From: Solwaraspora sp. WMMD1047
GTDB lineage: Bacteria; Actinomycetota; Actinomycetes; Mycobacteriales; Micromonosporaceae
Reading direction: 5' to 3'
Assembly (NCBI RefSeq): GCF_029626155.1
Contig: NZ_JARUBL010000001.1
Coordinates: 1,426,001-1,490,000, forward strand
DNA: 64,000 nt
This document shows, in pieces, positions 51,914 through 60,611 of this stretch (within the stretch, counting starts at the first letter, position 1; each line of letters begins with the position of its first letter). Made by a program: the position numbers and the translations under genes. The notes beneath the pieces were generated by a model. It was not told the origin of the DNA, made no database searches, and worked only from the letters and a program-made list of their open reading frames with translations.

Positions 51914-53940
51914 AGCAGTTGGTGAACATTCTGGATGGGAACACGTTCCTGGTCAGTGACACGTCGGGGGATGTTGATCCGTCGCCGAGTTTTCCGACCG
52001 GGTTGTTCTCGTTTGATACGCGGTTTTTGTCGAAGTGGGAGTTGACGGTTGACGGTGAGCGGTTGCATGCGTTGTCTTTTGATGATCTGCAGTATTTCGA
52101 GTCGCGGTTTTTTCTGGTGCCGGGGGAGCCGACGCATTATGTGGATGCGAAGGTGTCGGTGATCAGGCATCGGACGATTGGTGGGAGTTTTGATGAGTGG
52201 TTGACGGTGTTGAATCATCAGGAGGAGCCGGTCGAGTTGACGGTGCGGGTGGCGATCGAGTGTGATTTCGCGGACCTGTTCGAGATCAAGGACGTCCAGG
52301 AGAAGGCCGGCAAGACCGCGATCTCCCAGGCCGAGAACGAGCTGCGGTTCTCGTACGAGCGGGAGACGTTCCGCCGGGAGACGGTGATCTCGTCGAGCGA
52401 ACCGGCCCAGGTCGACCGGACCGGGATGAGCTTCCCGCTGCGGCTCGACCCGCACGGCAGCTGGACCACCCACCTGCACGTCAAGACCCTGGTCCAGAGC
52501 GCTGGCGGGCAGGACATCCGGGAGAGCCTGCAGCGGGCTCCGAGCCGGGCCGTGGCGCAGATGGAGGAGGACCTGACCGAGTGGGTGAACCGCGCGCCGA
52601 AGCTCAACTGCGACAGCGAACCGCTCGACGAGGCGTACCAGCGCAGCCTGGTCGACCTGGCCGCGCTGCGGTACTCGCCGCTGGCCGGCGGGTCCAAGCT
52701 GCCCACCGCCGGGTTGCCGTGGTTCATGACGCTGTTCGGTCGGGACAGCATCTTCACCTGCCTGCAGGCGTTGCCGTTCACGCCGGAGATCGTCGAGCCG
52801 ACGCTGCGGATCCTGGCCGTGAAACAGGGCGCGACGCTCGACGACTTCCGCGACCGGGAGCCGGGCAAGATCCTGCACGAACTCCGTTACGGGGAGTCGG
52901 CGGGTTTTGAGGAGCAGCCGCATTCGCCGTATTACGGGGCGGCGGATACGACGCCGTTGTTTGTGGTGTTGTTGGATGAGTATGAGCGGTGGAGTGGGGA
53001 TGTGGAGTTGGTGCGGTTGTTGGAGGAGGAGGCGCGGGCGGCTCTTGCGTGGATAGATACGTATGGTGATCTGTTGGGTAGTGGTTATGTGTGGTATGAG
53101 CGGCGTAATACGCGGAATGGTTTGGAGAATCAGTGTTGGAAGGATTCGTGGGATGGGGTGTCGTATCGGGATGGGCGGTTGCCGGATTTCCCGAGGGCGA
53201 CGTGTGAGTTGCAGGGGTATGCGTATGACGCGAAGGTGCGGGGTGCGCGGTTGGCGCGGTTGGTGTGGGGAGATCCGGCTTATGCGGATCGGTTGGAGCG
53301 GGAGGCTGCTGATTTGAAGGCGCGGTTCAACCGGGATTTCTGGGTGGCGGATGGGGAGTATTACGCGTTGGGGTTGGCTGCGGATGGTGGTCAGGTGGAT
53401 GCGTTGGCGTCGAATATGGGGCATCTGTTGTGGAGTGGGATCGTGGATGAGTCGCGGGCGGGGAAGGTGGCGGAGCATCTGTTGGGGCCGAGGTTGTTCT
53501 CCGGTTGGGGGGTCCGGACGTTGGCGGAGGGGGAGGGTCGGTACAACCCGATCGGTTATCACGTCGGCACGGTGTGGCCGTTCGACAACTCCTTCATCGC
53601 CTGGGGACTACGCCGCTACGGCTTCGAACGCGAGGCGGGTCTGATCGCCGACGCGATGATCCACGCCGCGCAGTACTTCCAGGGGCGGCTGCCGGAGGCG
53701 TTCGCCGGCTACGACCGGGAGGTCACCAAGTACCCGGTGCAGTACCCCACCGCCTGCAGCCCGCAGGCCTGGTCCTCGGGAACGCCGCTGCTGCTGGTCC
53801 GCACCATGCTCGGCCTCGAACCGCACGAGAACCATCTCGTCGTCGATCCCGCGCTGCCGCGGTCCTTCGGCCGGATCGAACTGCTCGACATCCCCGGCCG
53901 GTGGGGCCGGATCGACGCCTCGGGACGTGGCCGCATCTAG
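51910..53940 (+). CDS. Glycogen-debranching-type glycosidase (copy 1)
   Basis: A 676-residue protein. Residues about 5-200 are the GDE_N_bis domain (LVNILDGNTFLVSDTSGDVD, PTGLFSFDTRFLSKWELTVD), and about 260-660 the (alpha/alpha)6 amylo-alpha-1,6-glucosidase domain with LPWFMTLFGRDSIFTCLQAL, QCWKDSWDGVSY and FAGYDREVTKYPVQYPTACS. It may act on alpha-glucans. Codon use changes sharply within the gene: tracts at 51911-52297 and 52888-53540 use G/T-ending codons, whereas the rest is GC-rich. Confidence 0.88.
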   Translation: MKQLVNILDGNTFLVSDTSGDVDPSPSFPTGLFSFDTRFLSKWELTVDGERLHALSFDDLQYFESRFFLVPGEPTHYVDAKVSVIRHRTIGGSFDEWLTVLNHQEEPVELTVRVAIECDFADLFEIKDVQEKAGKTAISQAENELRFSYERETFRRETVISSSEPAQVDRTGMSFPLRLDPHGSWTTHLHVKTLVQSAGGQDIRESLQRAPSRAVAQMEEDLTEWVNRAPKLNCDSEPLDEAYQRSLVDLAALRYSPLAGGSKLPTAGLPWFMTLFGRDSIFTCLQALPFTPEIVEPTLRILAVKQGATLDDFRDREPGKILHELRYGESAGFEEQPHSPYYGAADTTPLFVVLLDEYERWSGDVELVRLLEEEARAALAWIDTYGDLLGSGYVWYERRNTRNGLENQCWKDSWDGVSYRDGRLPDFPRATCELQGYAYDAKVRGARLARLVWGDPAYADRLEREAADLKARFNRDFWVADGEYYALGLAADGGQVDALASNMGHLLWSGIVDESRAGKVAEHLLGPRLFSGWGVRTLAEGEGRYNPIGYHVGTVWPFDNSFIAWGLRRYGFEREAGLIADAMIHAAQYFQGRLPEAFAGYDREVTKYPVQYPTACSPQAWSSGTPLLLVRTMLGLEPHENHLVVDPALPRSFGRIELLDIPGRWGRIDASGRGRI

Positions 53941-56036
53941 GAGGGGACCGATGTCCAGTCCTACCACCCGGTTCTTCGAGACGCTGCGCGAACGCGGACC
54001 GCAGATGCTGCCGGCGAAGTTCGCGCTCGGCAGCGTCCGGTTCGACCTGGAGCGCGGGAACGAGACCTACCACTGGTTCGTGGCCATGGAGAACGGCACG
54101 ATGGTGGTGAGCGAGGAGGACCGGCCGGCGGACTGCGTCGCCCGTACCGAGATCGAGGTCTTCGACCGGATCGTCACCGGCGAGGCCCACCTGATCGCCA
54201 CGCTGATCCGCAACGACATGACCGTAGAGGGCATCCTGCCGCTGCTGTTGCTCTTCCGTCGGGCCTTCCCCTCGGCGCCGAGCGCGCGGGACCCCCGGGA
54301 CCTGGTCGACAGGAGGCGTCACCAGTGAAGCAGTTGGTGAACATTCTGGACGGGAACACGTTCCTGGTCAGTGACACGTCGGGGGATGTTGATCCGTCGC
54401 CGAGTTTTCCGACCGGGTTGTTCTCGTTTGATACGCGGTTTTTGTCGAAGTGGGAGTTGACGGTTGACGGTGAGCGGTTGCATGCGTTGTCTTTTGATGA
54501 TCTGCAGTATTTCGAGTCGCGGTTTTTTCTGGTGCCGGGGGAGCCGACGCATTATGTGGATGCGAAGGTGTCGGTGATCAGGCATCGGACGATTGGTGGG
54601 AGTTTTGATGAGTGGTTGACGGTGTTGAATCATCAGGAGGAGCCGGTCGAGTTGACGGTGCGGGTGGCGATCGAGTGTGATTTCGCGGACCTGTTCGAGA
54701 TCAAGGACGTCCGCGAGAAGGTCGGGAAGACCTCGGCCAGCCTGGACGACGGCCGGTTGCGGCTGTCGTACGAGCGGGAGCGGTTCCGCCGGGAGACGGT
54801 GGTCTCGTCGAGCGAACCCGCCCAGGTCGACCGGACCGGGATGACCTTCCCGCTGCGACTCGGCCCGCACGCCACCTGGACCACCCACCTGCGCGTCGAG
54901 ACGTTCGTGCTCGGCGCCCGGGGCCAGGACACCCGGGCCAGCCTGCAGAGCCACCGCAGCCGGGCGAAGGTCGAGATCCAGCGGGAACTCGACGAGTGGA
55001 TCGAACGGGCGCCCCGGCTGGCGTGCGAGTGCAAGCCGTTGAGCAAGACCATCCGCCGCAGCATCGTCGACCTGGCCGCCCTGCGCTACACCGGCCTCAG
55101 CTCCGGCGAGCGGCTGCCGGCGGCCGGCCTGCCGTGGTTCATGACGCTGTTCGGTCGGGACAGCATCTTCACCTGCCTGCAGGCGTTGCCGTTCACGCCG
55201 GAGATCGTCCCACCGACGCTGCGCACCCTGGCCGTGGTGCAGGGCGGCCGGCTCGACGACTACCACGACGAGGAGCCCGGCAAGATCCTGCACGAGGTGC
55301 GGTACGGGGAGTCGGCGGGTTTTGAGGAGCAGCCGCATTCGCCGTATTACGGGGCGGCGGATACGACGCCGTTGTTTGTGGTGTTGTTGGATGAGTATGA
55401 GCGGTGGAGTGGGGATGTGGAGTTGGTGCGGTTGTTGGAGGAGGAGGCGCGGGCGGCTCTTGCGTGGATAGATACGTATGGTGATCTGTTGGGTAATGGT
55501 TATGTGTGGTATGAGCGGCGTAATACGCGGAATGGTTTGGAGAATCAGTGTTGGAAGGATTCGTGGGATGGGGTGTCGTATCGGGATGGGCGGTTGCCGG
55601 ATTTCCCGAGGGCGACGTGTGAGTTGCAGGGGTATGCGTATGACGCGAAGGTGCGGGGTGCGCGGTTGGCGCGGTTGGTGTGGGGAGATCCGGCTTATGC
55701 GGATCGGTTGGAGCGGGAGGCTGCTGATTTGAAGGCGCGGTTCAACCGGGATTTCTGGGTGGCGGATGGGGAGTATTACGCGTTGGGGTTGGCTGCGGAT
55801 GGTGGTCAGGTGGATGCGTTGGCGTCGAATATGGGGCATCTGTTGTGGAGTGGGATCGTGGATGAGTCGCGGGCGGGGAAGGTGGCGGAGCATCTGTTGG
55901 GGCCGAGGTTGTTCTCCGGTTGGGGGGTCCGGACGCTCGCGGAGGGGGAGGGTCGGTACAACCCGATCGGTTATCACGTCGGCACGGTGTGGCCGTTCGA
56001 CAACTCCTTCATCGCCTGGGGACTACGCCGCTACGG
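51911..56036 (+). repeat. Homogenised tracts between the two debranching genes
   Basis: Tract A: 51911-52297 against 54326-54712, 387 bases with one difference found (T51936/C54351). Tract B: 52888-53621 against 55303-56036, 734 bases with only a few differences. A shorter identical piece lies at 52716-52797 against 55131-55212. Between the tracts the copies differ in many codons. Most of tracts A and B use G/T-ending codons and are poor in C on the coding strand. Confidence 0.88.
53951..54328 (+). CDS. SCP2-like small protein (copy 2)
   Basis: A 125-residue SCP2-like protein, clearly related to the product of 51536-51913 (shared RPADCV and the TGxAxxxAxLIRNxxTVxG region) but much diverged. 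ATG 53951 lies 10 bases after the first debranching gene, with GAGGGGA upstream. Its end overlaps the GTG start of the second debranching gene (54325-54328). Confidence 0.8.
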   Translation: MSSPTTRFFETLRERGPQMLPAKFALGSVRFDLERGNETYHWFVAMENGTMVVSEEDRPADCVARTEIEVFDRIVTGEAHLIATLIRNDMTVEGILPLLLLFRRAFPSAPSARDPRDLVDRRRHQ

Positions 56037-56391
56037 GTTCCAGGAGGAGGCCGGCCGGATCGCCGAGGCGATGATCCAGGCGGCGCAGTACTTCCAGGGC
56101 CGGTTGCCGGAGGCGTTCGCCGGCTACGACCGGGAGGTCACCAAGTACCCGGTGCAGTACCCCACCGCCTGCAGCCCGCAGGCCTGGTCGGCGGGGACCC
56201 CGCTGCTGCTGGTCCGCACCATGCTCGGCCTGGAACCGCACGGCGAGCGACTGGTCGTCGACCCCGCGCTCCCGGAGGGCATCGGCCGGATCGAACTGCT
56301 CGACATCCCCGGCCGGTGGGGCCGGGTCGACGCCTTCGGCCGGGGCCGGATCGACACCCGGGGCAGACCGGCGATGATTCCCGACCCTTGA
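54325..56391 (+). CDS. Glycogen-debranching-type glycosidase (copy 2)
   Basis: A 688-residue paralogue of the product of 51910-53940, with the same two domains and no net length change over the first 2.1 kb (constant offset 2,415 bases). The tracts 54326-54712 and 55303-56036 are almost identical in DNA to the first copy, whereas 54713-55130 and the 3' end are diverged. The C terminus is about 12 residues longer. GTG 54325 is used because of the coupling overlap. Confidence 0.88.
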   Translation: MKQLVNILDGNTFLVSDTSGDVDPSPSFPTGLFSFDTRFLSKWELTVDGERLHALSFDDLQYFESRFFLVPGEPTHYVDAKVSVIRHRTIGGSFDEWLTVLNHQEEPVELTVRVAIECDFADLFEIKDVREKVGKTSASLDDGRLRLSYERERFRRETVVSSSEPAQVDRTGMTFPLRLGPHATWTTHLRVETFVLGARGQDTRASLQSHRSRAKVEIQRELDEWIERAPRLACECKPLSKTIRRSIVDLAALRYTGLSSGERLPAAGLPWFMTLFGRDSIFTCLQALPFTPEIVPPTLRTLAVVQGGRLDDYHDEEPGKILHEVRYGESAGFEEQPHSPYYGAADTTPLFVVLLDEYERWSGDVELVRLLEEEARAALAWIDTYGDLLGNGYVWYERRNTRNGLENQCWKDSWDGVSYRDGRLPDFPRATCELQGYAYDAKVRGARLARLVWGDPAYADRLEREAADLKARFNRDFWVADGEYYALGLAADGGQVDALASNMGHLLWSGIVDESRAGKVAEHLLGPRLFSGWGVRTLAEGEGRYNPIGYHVGTVWPFDNSFIAWGLRRYGFQEEAGRIAEAMIQAAQYFQGRLPEAFAGYDREVTKYPVQYPTACSPQAWSAGTPLLLVRTMLGLEPHGERLVVDPALPEGIGRIELLDIPGRWGRVDAFGRGRIDTRGRPAMIPDP

Positions 56392-56403
56392 CCGCGGCGG
56401 CGG

Positions 56404-56775
56404 TCAGGGCTGTTCGCGGCGCTCCCGGGGGTGCGGCGGCGCGGGCGGCCGGGCCTGGTTGTTGCCGGCCGGGCGGCGGTAGATCTGATGGCCGTCCTGC
56501 CGGCCCCGCTGGTGGCAGTTGCCGTGATGACTCTGCCACTCCCGCAGGGCGGTCTTGAGTCGGCCGGCCTCCTCCCGCGCGGCCGCCAGCTCGTGGTGCA
56601 GGGCAGCCACCTCGCCCTCCACCAGCCGCAGGAAGTCGTGCACCTCGCCCGGCTCCAGACCACGCCGGCCGATCCGGGTCGGGTTGAAGCACTTGTCGTG
56701 GATGTCCTGCGGAGTAATGAGGGCACGCCCGTCCGAGCGGTAGAGCGTGCCGTGCTCGTCCTCCATGGCCCTCAT
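56404..56775 (-). CDS. DivIVA-domain protein
   Basis: A 123-residue protein with a DivIVA N-terminal motif (LITPQDIHDKCFNPTRIGRR, LEPGEVHDFLRLVEGEV) and a short coiled coil (ALHHELAAAREEAGRLKTAL), then a Pro/Gln/His-rich tail. DivIVA proteins bind curved membrane and guide growth or division; this one is much shorter than the main Wag31/DivIVA. The start may be ATG 56775, ATG 56766 or GTG 56796. It is convergent with the second debranching gene. Confidence 0.78.
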   Translation of the reverse strand: MRAMEDEHGTLYRSDGRALITPQDIHDKCFNPTRIGRRGLEPGEVHDFLRLVEGEVAALHHELAAAREEAGRLKTALREWQSHHGNCHQRGRQDGHQIYRRPAGNNQARPPAPPHPRERREQP

Positions 56776-56901
56776 CTCGATCGGAATCGCGGTCACCGTC
56801 AGGTCAAACGGTGCCGGGCACCGTGGGTGACGGCATCGAGCGGGCGCATCGGCGGTTCTGGGCGTGGCGTGCTACCGCAGATGGGAGCGGCGACGGATGG
56901 G

Positions 56902-57555
56902 TCAGAGCCGGTGCAGGGTGGCGCCGAGGAAAGCACGGATGACCGCCCGCAGGTCCTCGCGGTCCAGGTCGAGCCCGTGGCCGCCGTTGGTGATCAGGGA
57001 GTGCACCGGGTGGCCGGCCCGGATCAGGGCCGAGGTGAGGGCGACGGTCTGGCTGACCGGGACGGCGGTGTCCTGGGTGCCGTGCACCACCAGGACCGGC
57101 ACCCGGTTGCCGACGTGCGCCAACGGCGAGGAGTCGACCGTCGCCGGGTCGTCGGCCGCCGGTGGGTGCCCGATCAACCGCGTCCAGGGGTCGTCATCCC
57201 CCCGGGTCCGCAGCCAGTCCTCGGCGAGCGGATCGACCGGCGGCCAGAACGCCAGCACCCCGTCCACGTCGTCGCGCCGGTCGATGCCGCGCAACCCCAG
57301 GTGCAACGCCAGGTGCGCGCCCGCGGAGTCGCCGGCCACCAGCAGTGGCAGGTCGCCGATCTGTTCCCGGGCCGCCCGCGCGCAGGCCCGGACGTCGGCC
57401 AACTGGGCGGGCCAGCACGCCTCGCCGGAGAGCCGGTAACTGCCGGGCAGCACCAGCAGGCCGTGCCCGGCCAGGGCCGCGCCGGTCTCGGTCGAGCGTG
57501 CCCGCCATCCTCCGCCGTGCAGCCAGAGCACGGCCCCTACAGGTTCCATCGTCAT
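56902..57555 (-). CDS. Alpha/beta-hydrolase (esterase, HGGG type)
   Basis: A 217-residue hydrolase with the oxyanion motif HGGGW at 13-17, nucleophile S77 in GDSAG, Asp D162 in HGTQD and His H193 in GGHGLD. This is a complete catalytic triad of the hormone-sensitive-lipase-like branch. The substrate is an unknown ester. No signal peptide is seen. ATG 57555 gives a direct first strand; the ribosome site is weak. Confidence 0.88.
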   Translation of the reverse strand: MTMEPVGAVLWLHGGGWRARSTETGAALAGHGLLVLPGSYRLSGEACWPAQLADVRACARAAREQIGDLPLLVAGDSAGAHLALHLGLRGIDRRDDVDGVLAFWPPVDPLAEDWLRTRGDDDPWTRLIGHPPAADDPATVDSSPLAHVGNRVPVLVVHGTQDTAVPVSQTVALTSALIRAGHPVHSLITNGGHGLDLDREDLRAVIRAFLGATLHRL

Positions 57556-57823
57556 CCATCTTGACCGCCGTCTGATCCGGTCGCATGTCGACGCCGATCG
57601 ACAGAACCCGTCCACCGGCCGCTCGATTGGCACCGGCCTGGCGTGATCGACCTGTTCAGGGCCGGTCGCGCTGGTCGATGGGTGACCGTCGCGGGGCAGC
57701 GTGTAAAGATCCGGACAGGCGTTCGGACGGCGGCAGGTCGACGCCGCCGGGGTCCGTTGCTGACCGGCGACAACGGCCAGTGGTCGAAGGTTGCCGGCCA
57801 TCCGCAGCGGGTAGGGTCACGAG

Positions 57824-58636
57824 ATGCCAGAGATCGTGTACCCGCCCGTGATCGCCACCTTCAAGCTGATGTTCCGGGTCCTCGATCTGCGGTTGCGGGT
57901 GGAAGGCGGCCGGCACGTGCCGACCACCGGCGGGGCCGTCCTGGCCAGCAACCATGTCAGCTACCTCGACTTCATCTTCTGCGGCCTCGGCGCGCACGAA
58001 TCCGGCCGGCTGGTTCGGTTCATGGCCAAGCACGAGGTGTTCGCGCACCGCATCGGCGGACCGTTGATGCGGGGAATGCGCCATATTCCGGTCAATCGGG
58101 GCGCTGGTGCCGGTTCGTTCAATGCCGCCGTCGGCGCGCTGCGCGCCGGTGAGGTGGTGGGGGTCTTTCCCGAGGCGACCATCAGCCGCTCCTTCACCGT
58201 CAAGGACCTCAAGAGCGGGACCGCCCGGATGGCGGAGGACGCGGGCGTGCCGATCATCCCGGTCGCGGTCTGGGGAACCCAGCGGCTCTGGACCAAGGGC
58301 CGGCCCCGTAACCTCACCCGCCGACACACCCCGATCACGGTGCTGGTCGGCGAGCCCATCCAGACCACCGACCACGCCAGCACGGCGGCGGTCATGCGGG
58401 AGCTGAAGAGCCGACTCAGCGCGCTTCTCGACCAGGCCCAGCGGGAGTACCCGGAGCAGCCCGCCGACCCGGCCGACAACTGGTGGCAGCCGGCGCACCT
58501 CGGCGGTGGGGCGCCGACCCCGGCCGAAGCCGCCGCCCTCGACTCCCCGCGCCGCCGGACGCCCGGCGCCCGACCCGACAAGGGAGCGGTGACGTCTGCC
58601 GGCACCGACCAGTCAGAAGCCCGGCCCGCCCAGTAG
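57824..58636 (+). CDS. Lysophospholipid acyltransferase (PlsC-like)
   Basis: A 270-residue acyltransferase with NHVSYLD at 43-49 (the HX4D catalytic motif), an acyl-acceptor segment near 80-90, and FPEAT at 115-119. It would acylate lysophosphatidate or another glycerolipid at the membrane. The last 50 residues are Pro/Ala/Arg-rich and variable. ATG 57824 is preceded by a 268-base gap from the divergent esterase. Confidence 0.9.
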   Translation: MPEIVYPPVIATFKLMFRVLDLRLRVEGGRHVPTTGGAVLASNHVSYLDFIFCGLGAHESGRLVRFMAKHEVFAHRIGGPLMRGMRHIPVNRGAGAGSFNAAVGALRAGEVVGVFPEATISRSFTVKDLKSGTARMAEDAGVPIIPVAVWGTQRLWTKGRPRNLTRRHTPITVLVGEPIQTTDHASTAAVMRELKSRLSALLDQAQREYPEQPADPADNWWQPAHLGGGAPTPAEAAALDSPRRRTPGARPDKGAVTSAGTDQSEARPAQ

Positions 58637-58656
58637 ACCGGGCCGCCGCCGCCAGC

Positions 58657-58725
58657 TGGCCGGGCCGGTCAGAAGGCCGGGCCGGTCAGGAGGGCGAGCC
58701 ATCAGGAGGCCGGGCCGGTCAGGCC
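58657..58725. repeat. Tandem repeat of about 17 bases
   Basis: Roughly four units of the type GGCCGGGCCGGTCAGGA run from 58657 to 58725, over the 3' end of the minus-strand gene and the adjoining gap. The unit is degenerate in the third copy. Confidence 0.75.
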
Positions 58726-59814
58726 GGACGACGACCGGTCGGATGATTCGGCGCGCCGCCGGCCGCGCCGCGGAGACCAGCGGTAGTAGTCGTCCCGATC
58801 GAGGAACTCGACGACCAGCGCGCCGGGCATCGTCAGCCCCCGGACCGGGTCGGTCAACTCGTCGGCGAAGGCGGCCAGCCCGGCCCGGGCCCGCAGCGCG
58901 TCCCGTTCCGGTGGTGCCAGGTCGACGGTGCGTGGGTTCGCGAGCCGGAACTGGGCGATCGCCTGCCGGGTCACCACCGCAAGGTCCCGCACCGTACGGG
59001 CCGGGCGGTGCGGCCCGGCGGCGAGCGCCAGCGCGGGCTGGCGGGTCGCCCGCAGTGCGTCGCAGACGATGAGCAACTCGTCGTCCGGGGCGGCCGGGCC
59101 GCCCCAGCGGCCACCGGCCGGCAGCCCGCCGGCCGCGGGAGCGGGGCGGGCGTGCCCCGGTCCACCGTTGGCCGGCTGGCCGAACCAGCTCTCGGCCGGT
59201 CGGCCGACCGGACCCGGTCCGCCGTTGGTGGGCGTACCCGCGCCCCGGGCACCGGAGAAAGGGCCGCCGCCCCGTAGATTCGGCACCGGCCCGGCCGACC
59301 GGGGGCGCACCGGTGTCCCGCCGGCGGGCCGAACGCCGGGGAATCCGTCGGCGGCCCGGGTTTCGGTGAACCCGGCGGCCGGCGGGCCGGGCGGCGGGGC
59401 GGCGGCCGTCAGCAGTTGCAGCCGGGACGGCCACTGCCAGCGGACCTGACCGACGGCCAACCGGGAGCCGCCCCGCGGCGGCCGGTGCCGCGCGCCGCTC
59501 TGGATGCCGCGCACCCCCGCCCGCTCGACCGAGGATTCCGGCCCGGCGGCCCAGTCCGGGCAGACGAACGCCAGCCGGCGGTCCGTGACGATGACGTCCG
59601 CCGGTCTGGACAGCCGCCAGTGCAGCTCCCGCTCGCCGGCGGCCGGGCCGACCAGATAGCCGGAGACCCGCAGCCGTTCCGAGCGGAGCACCCGCTCACC
59701 CTCGTCGAGCAGGATCCGGTGATGGCCGTCGATCGCCGGGAACGCCGCGTCGTCGGGGCCGGGATCGTCGAAGCGGTGCGGCCGGATGAAGAACGGGGCT
59801 GCGTCGTCGCTCAT
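58702..59814 (-). CDS. Hypothetical PH-like protein with Pro/Gly-rich middle
   Basis: A 370-residue protein. Residues about 30-135 are beta-rich with the pattern EGERVLRSERLRVSGYLVGP and VIVTDRRLAFVCPDW, as in bacterial PH-like domains. Residues about 135-235 are low-complexity Pro/Gly/Ala, and about 240-345 a helical alpha/beta part (LLIVCDALRATRQPALALAA). No membrane helix is seen. I cannot assign a function. Confidence 0.65.
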   Translation of the reverse strand: MSDDAAPFFIRPHRFDDPGPDDAAFPAIDGHHRILLDEGERVLRSERLRVSGYLVGPAAGERELHWRLSRPADVIVTDRRLAFVCPDWAAGPESSVERAGVRGIQSGARHRPPRGGSRLAVGQVRWQWPSRLQLLTAAAPPPGPPAAGFTETRAADGFPGVRPAGGTPVRPRSAGPVPNLRGGGPFSGARGAGTPTNGGPGPVGRPAESWFGQPANGGPGHARPAPAAGGLPAGGRWGGPAAPDDELLIVCDALRATRQPALALAAGPHRPARTVRDLAVVTRQAIAQFRLANPRTVDLAPPERDALRARAGLAAFADELTDPVRGLTMPGALVVEFLDRDDYYRWSPRRGRRRAESSDRSSSGLTGPAS

Positions 59815-59876
59815 GCGCCGAAGGTCCTCCTGGGGAAGTCTTCCTCCTCAAAGGCTGTCCCAGAAAGCGTTCGATG

Positions 59877-60611
59877 TCATGACGGTCGTTGGGGGGTCGG
59901 CCGTTCGGACGCCGCGTGCGACCGGTAGTTGCCGATCTCCTCGGCCCGGACGAGGCCGTCCTCGATCGCCCGGGCCAACAGCGCCGCCTTCGTGGCGGCC
60001 GGCCGGCCCGCGCGGGCGTACTTGATCCGCGCCCGGTCCACGTACTGCTTCACCGTGTGCTCGCTGATCCGCATCCGGCGGGCCACCGACGCCTTCGACA
60101 TCGACTGGAACCACAGCAGCAGCGCCTCGCGCTCCTGGTCGGACAGGACCGGCCGGTCCGAACGCCGGTCACCGACGAACGCGCCGGCCAGCGTCGGCGG
60201 TACGTAACCGCGGTCGCTGGCCGCCGCGAGGACCGTCTCGACGCAGTGCTCGCGTCCCTCGTGTTTGGCCAGGAACGCCACCGCACCCGCGTCCAGGGCG
60301 GCCAGCATGGTCTCCGGTTCGGTGTGTTCGGAGTAGACCACCACCCGCCGGCCGGCGGCGCTCAGCTCCGCCACCTTGTCCAGGGCCATCCTTCCCCGCA
60401 ACCGCAGATCCAGCAGGATCACGTCGGGGGGCGGGTCGACGGACGTCAGGACGGTGTCCGGGTCCTCGCCGGTCGCCACCACCGCCAGCCGCGGCTCCGT
60501 GGCCAACCAGGATCGAACCCCCTCCACGACCACGGGGTGGTCGTCGACGATGGCGACGGTGATCCGTCCGCCAGCGTCGGCGGGGCGGCCCGCCACCGGG
60601 TCTGCGTCCAT
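59877..60611 (-). CDS. NarL/LuxR-type response regulator
   Basis: A 244-residue response regulator. The receiver is at about 16-135 with acidic pair D23/D24, phospho-acceptor D68 (ILLDLR) and the conserved Lys in FLAKHEG. The LuxR helix-turn-helix is at about 165-225 (SDQEREALLLWFQSMSKASV, RRMRISEHTVKQYVDRARIK). ATG 60611 is used; it lies 166 bases inside the preceding kinase-like frame, a long overlap. It is the last gene of the run 62918 to 59877. Confidence 0.9.
   Translation of the reverse strand: MDADPVAGRPADAGGRITVAIVDDHPVVVEGVRSWLATEPRLAVVATGEDPDTVLTSVDPPPDVILLDLRLRGRMALDKVAELSAAGRRVVVYSEHTEPETMLAALDAGAVAFLAKHEGREHCVETVLAAASDRGYVPPTLAGAFVGDRRSDRPVLSDQEREALLLWFQSMSKASVARRMRISEHTVKQYVDRARIKYARAGRPAATKAALLARAIEDGLVRAEEIGNYRSHAASERPTPQRPS

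Noticed and set aside
51832-55977. Two long minus-strand frames rich in Pro, Arg, Ile, His and Gln opposite the debranching genes
   Set aside because: They arise because G/T-ending codons on the plus strand leave few stops on the other strand; composition is not protein-like.
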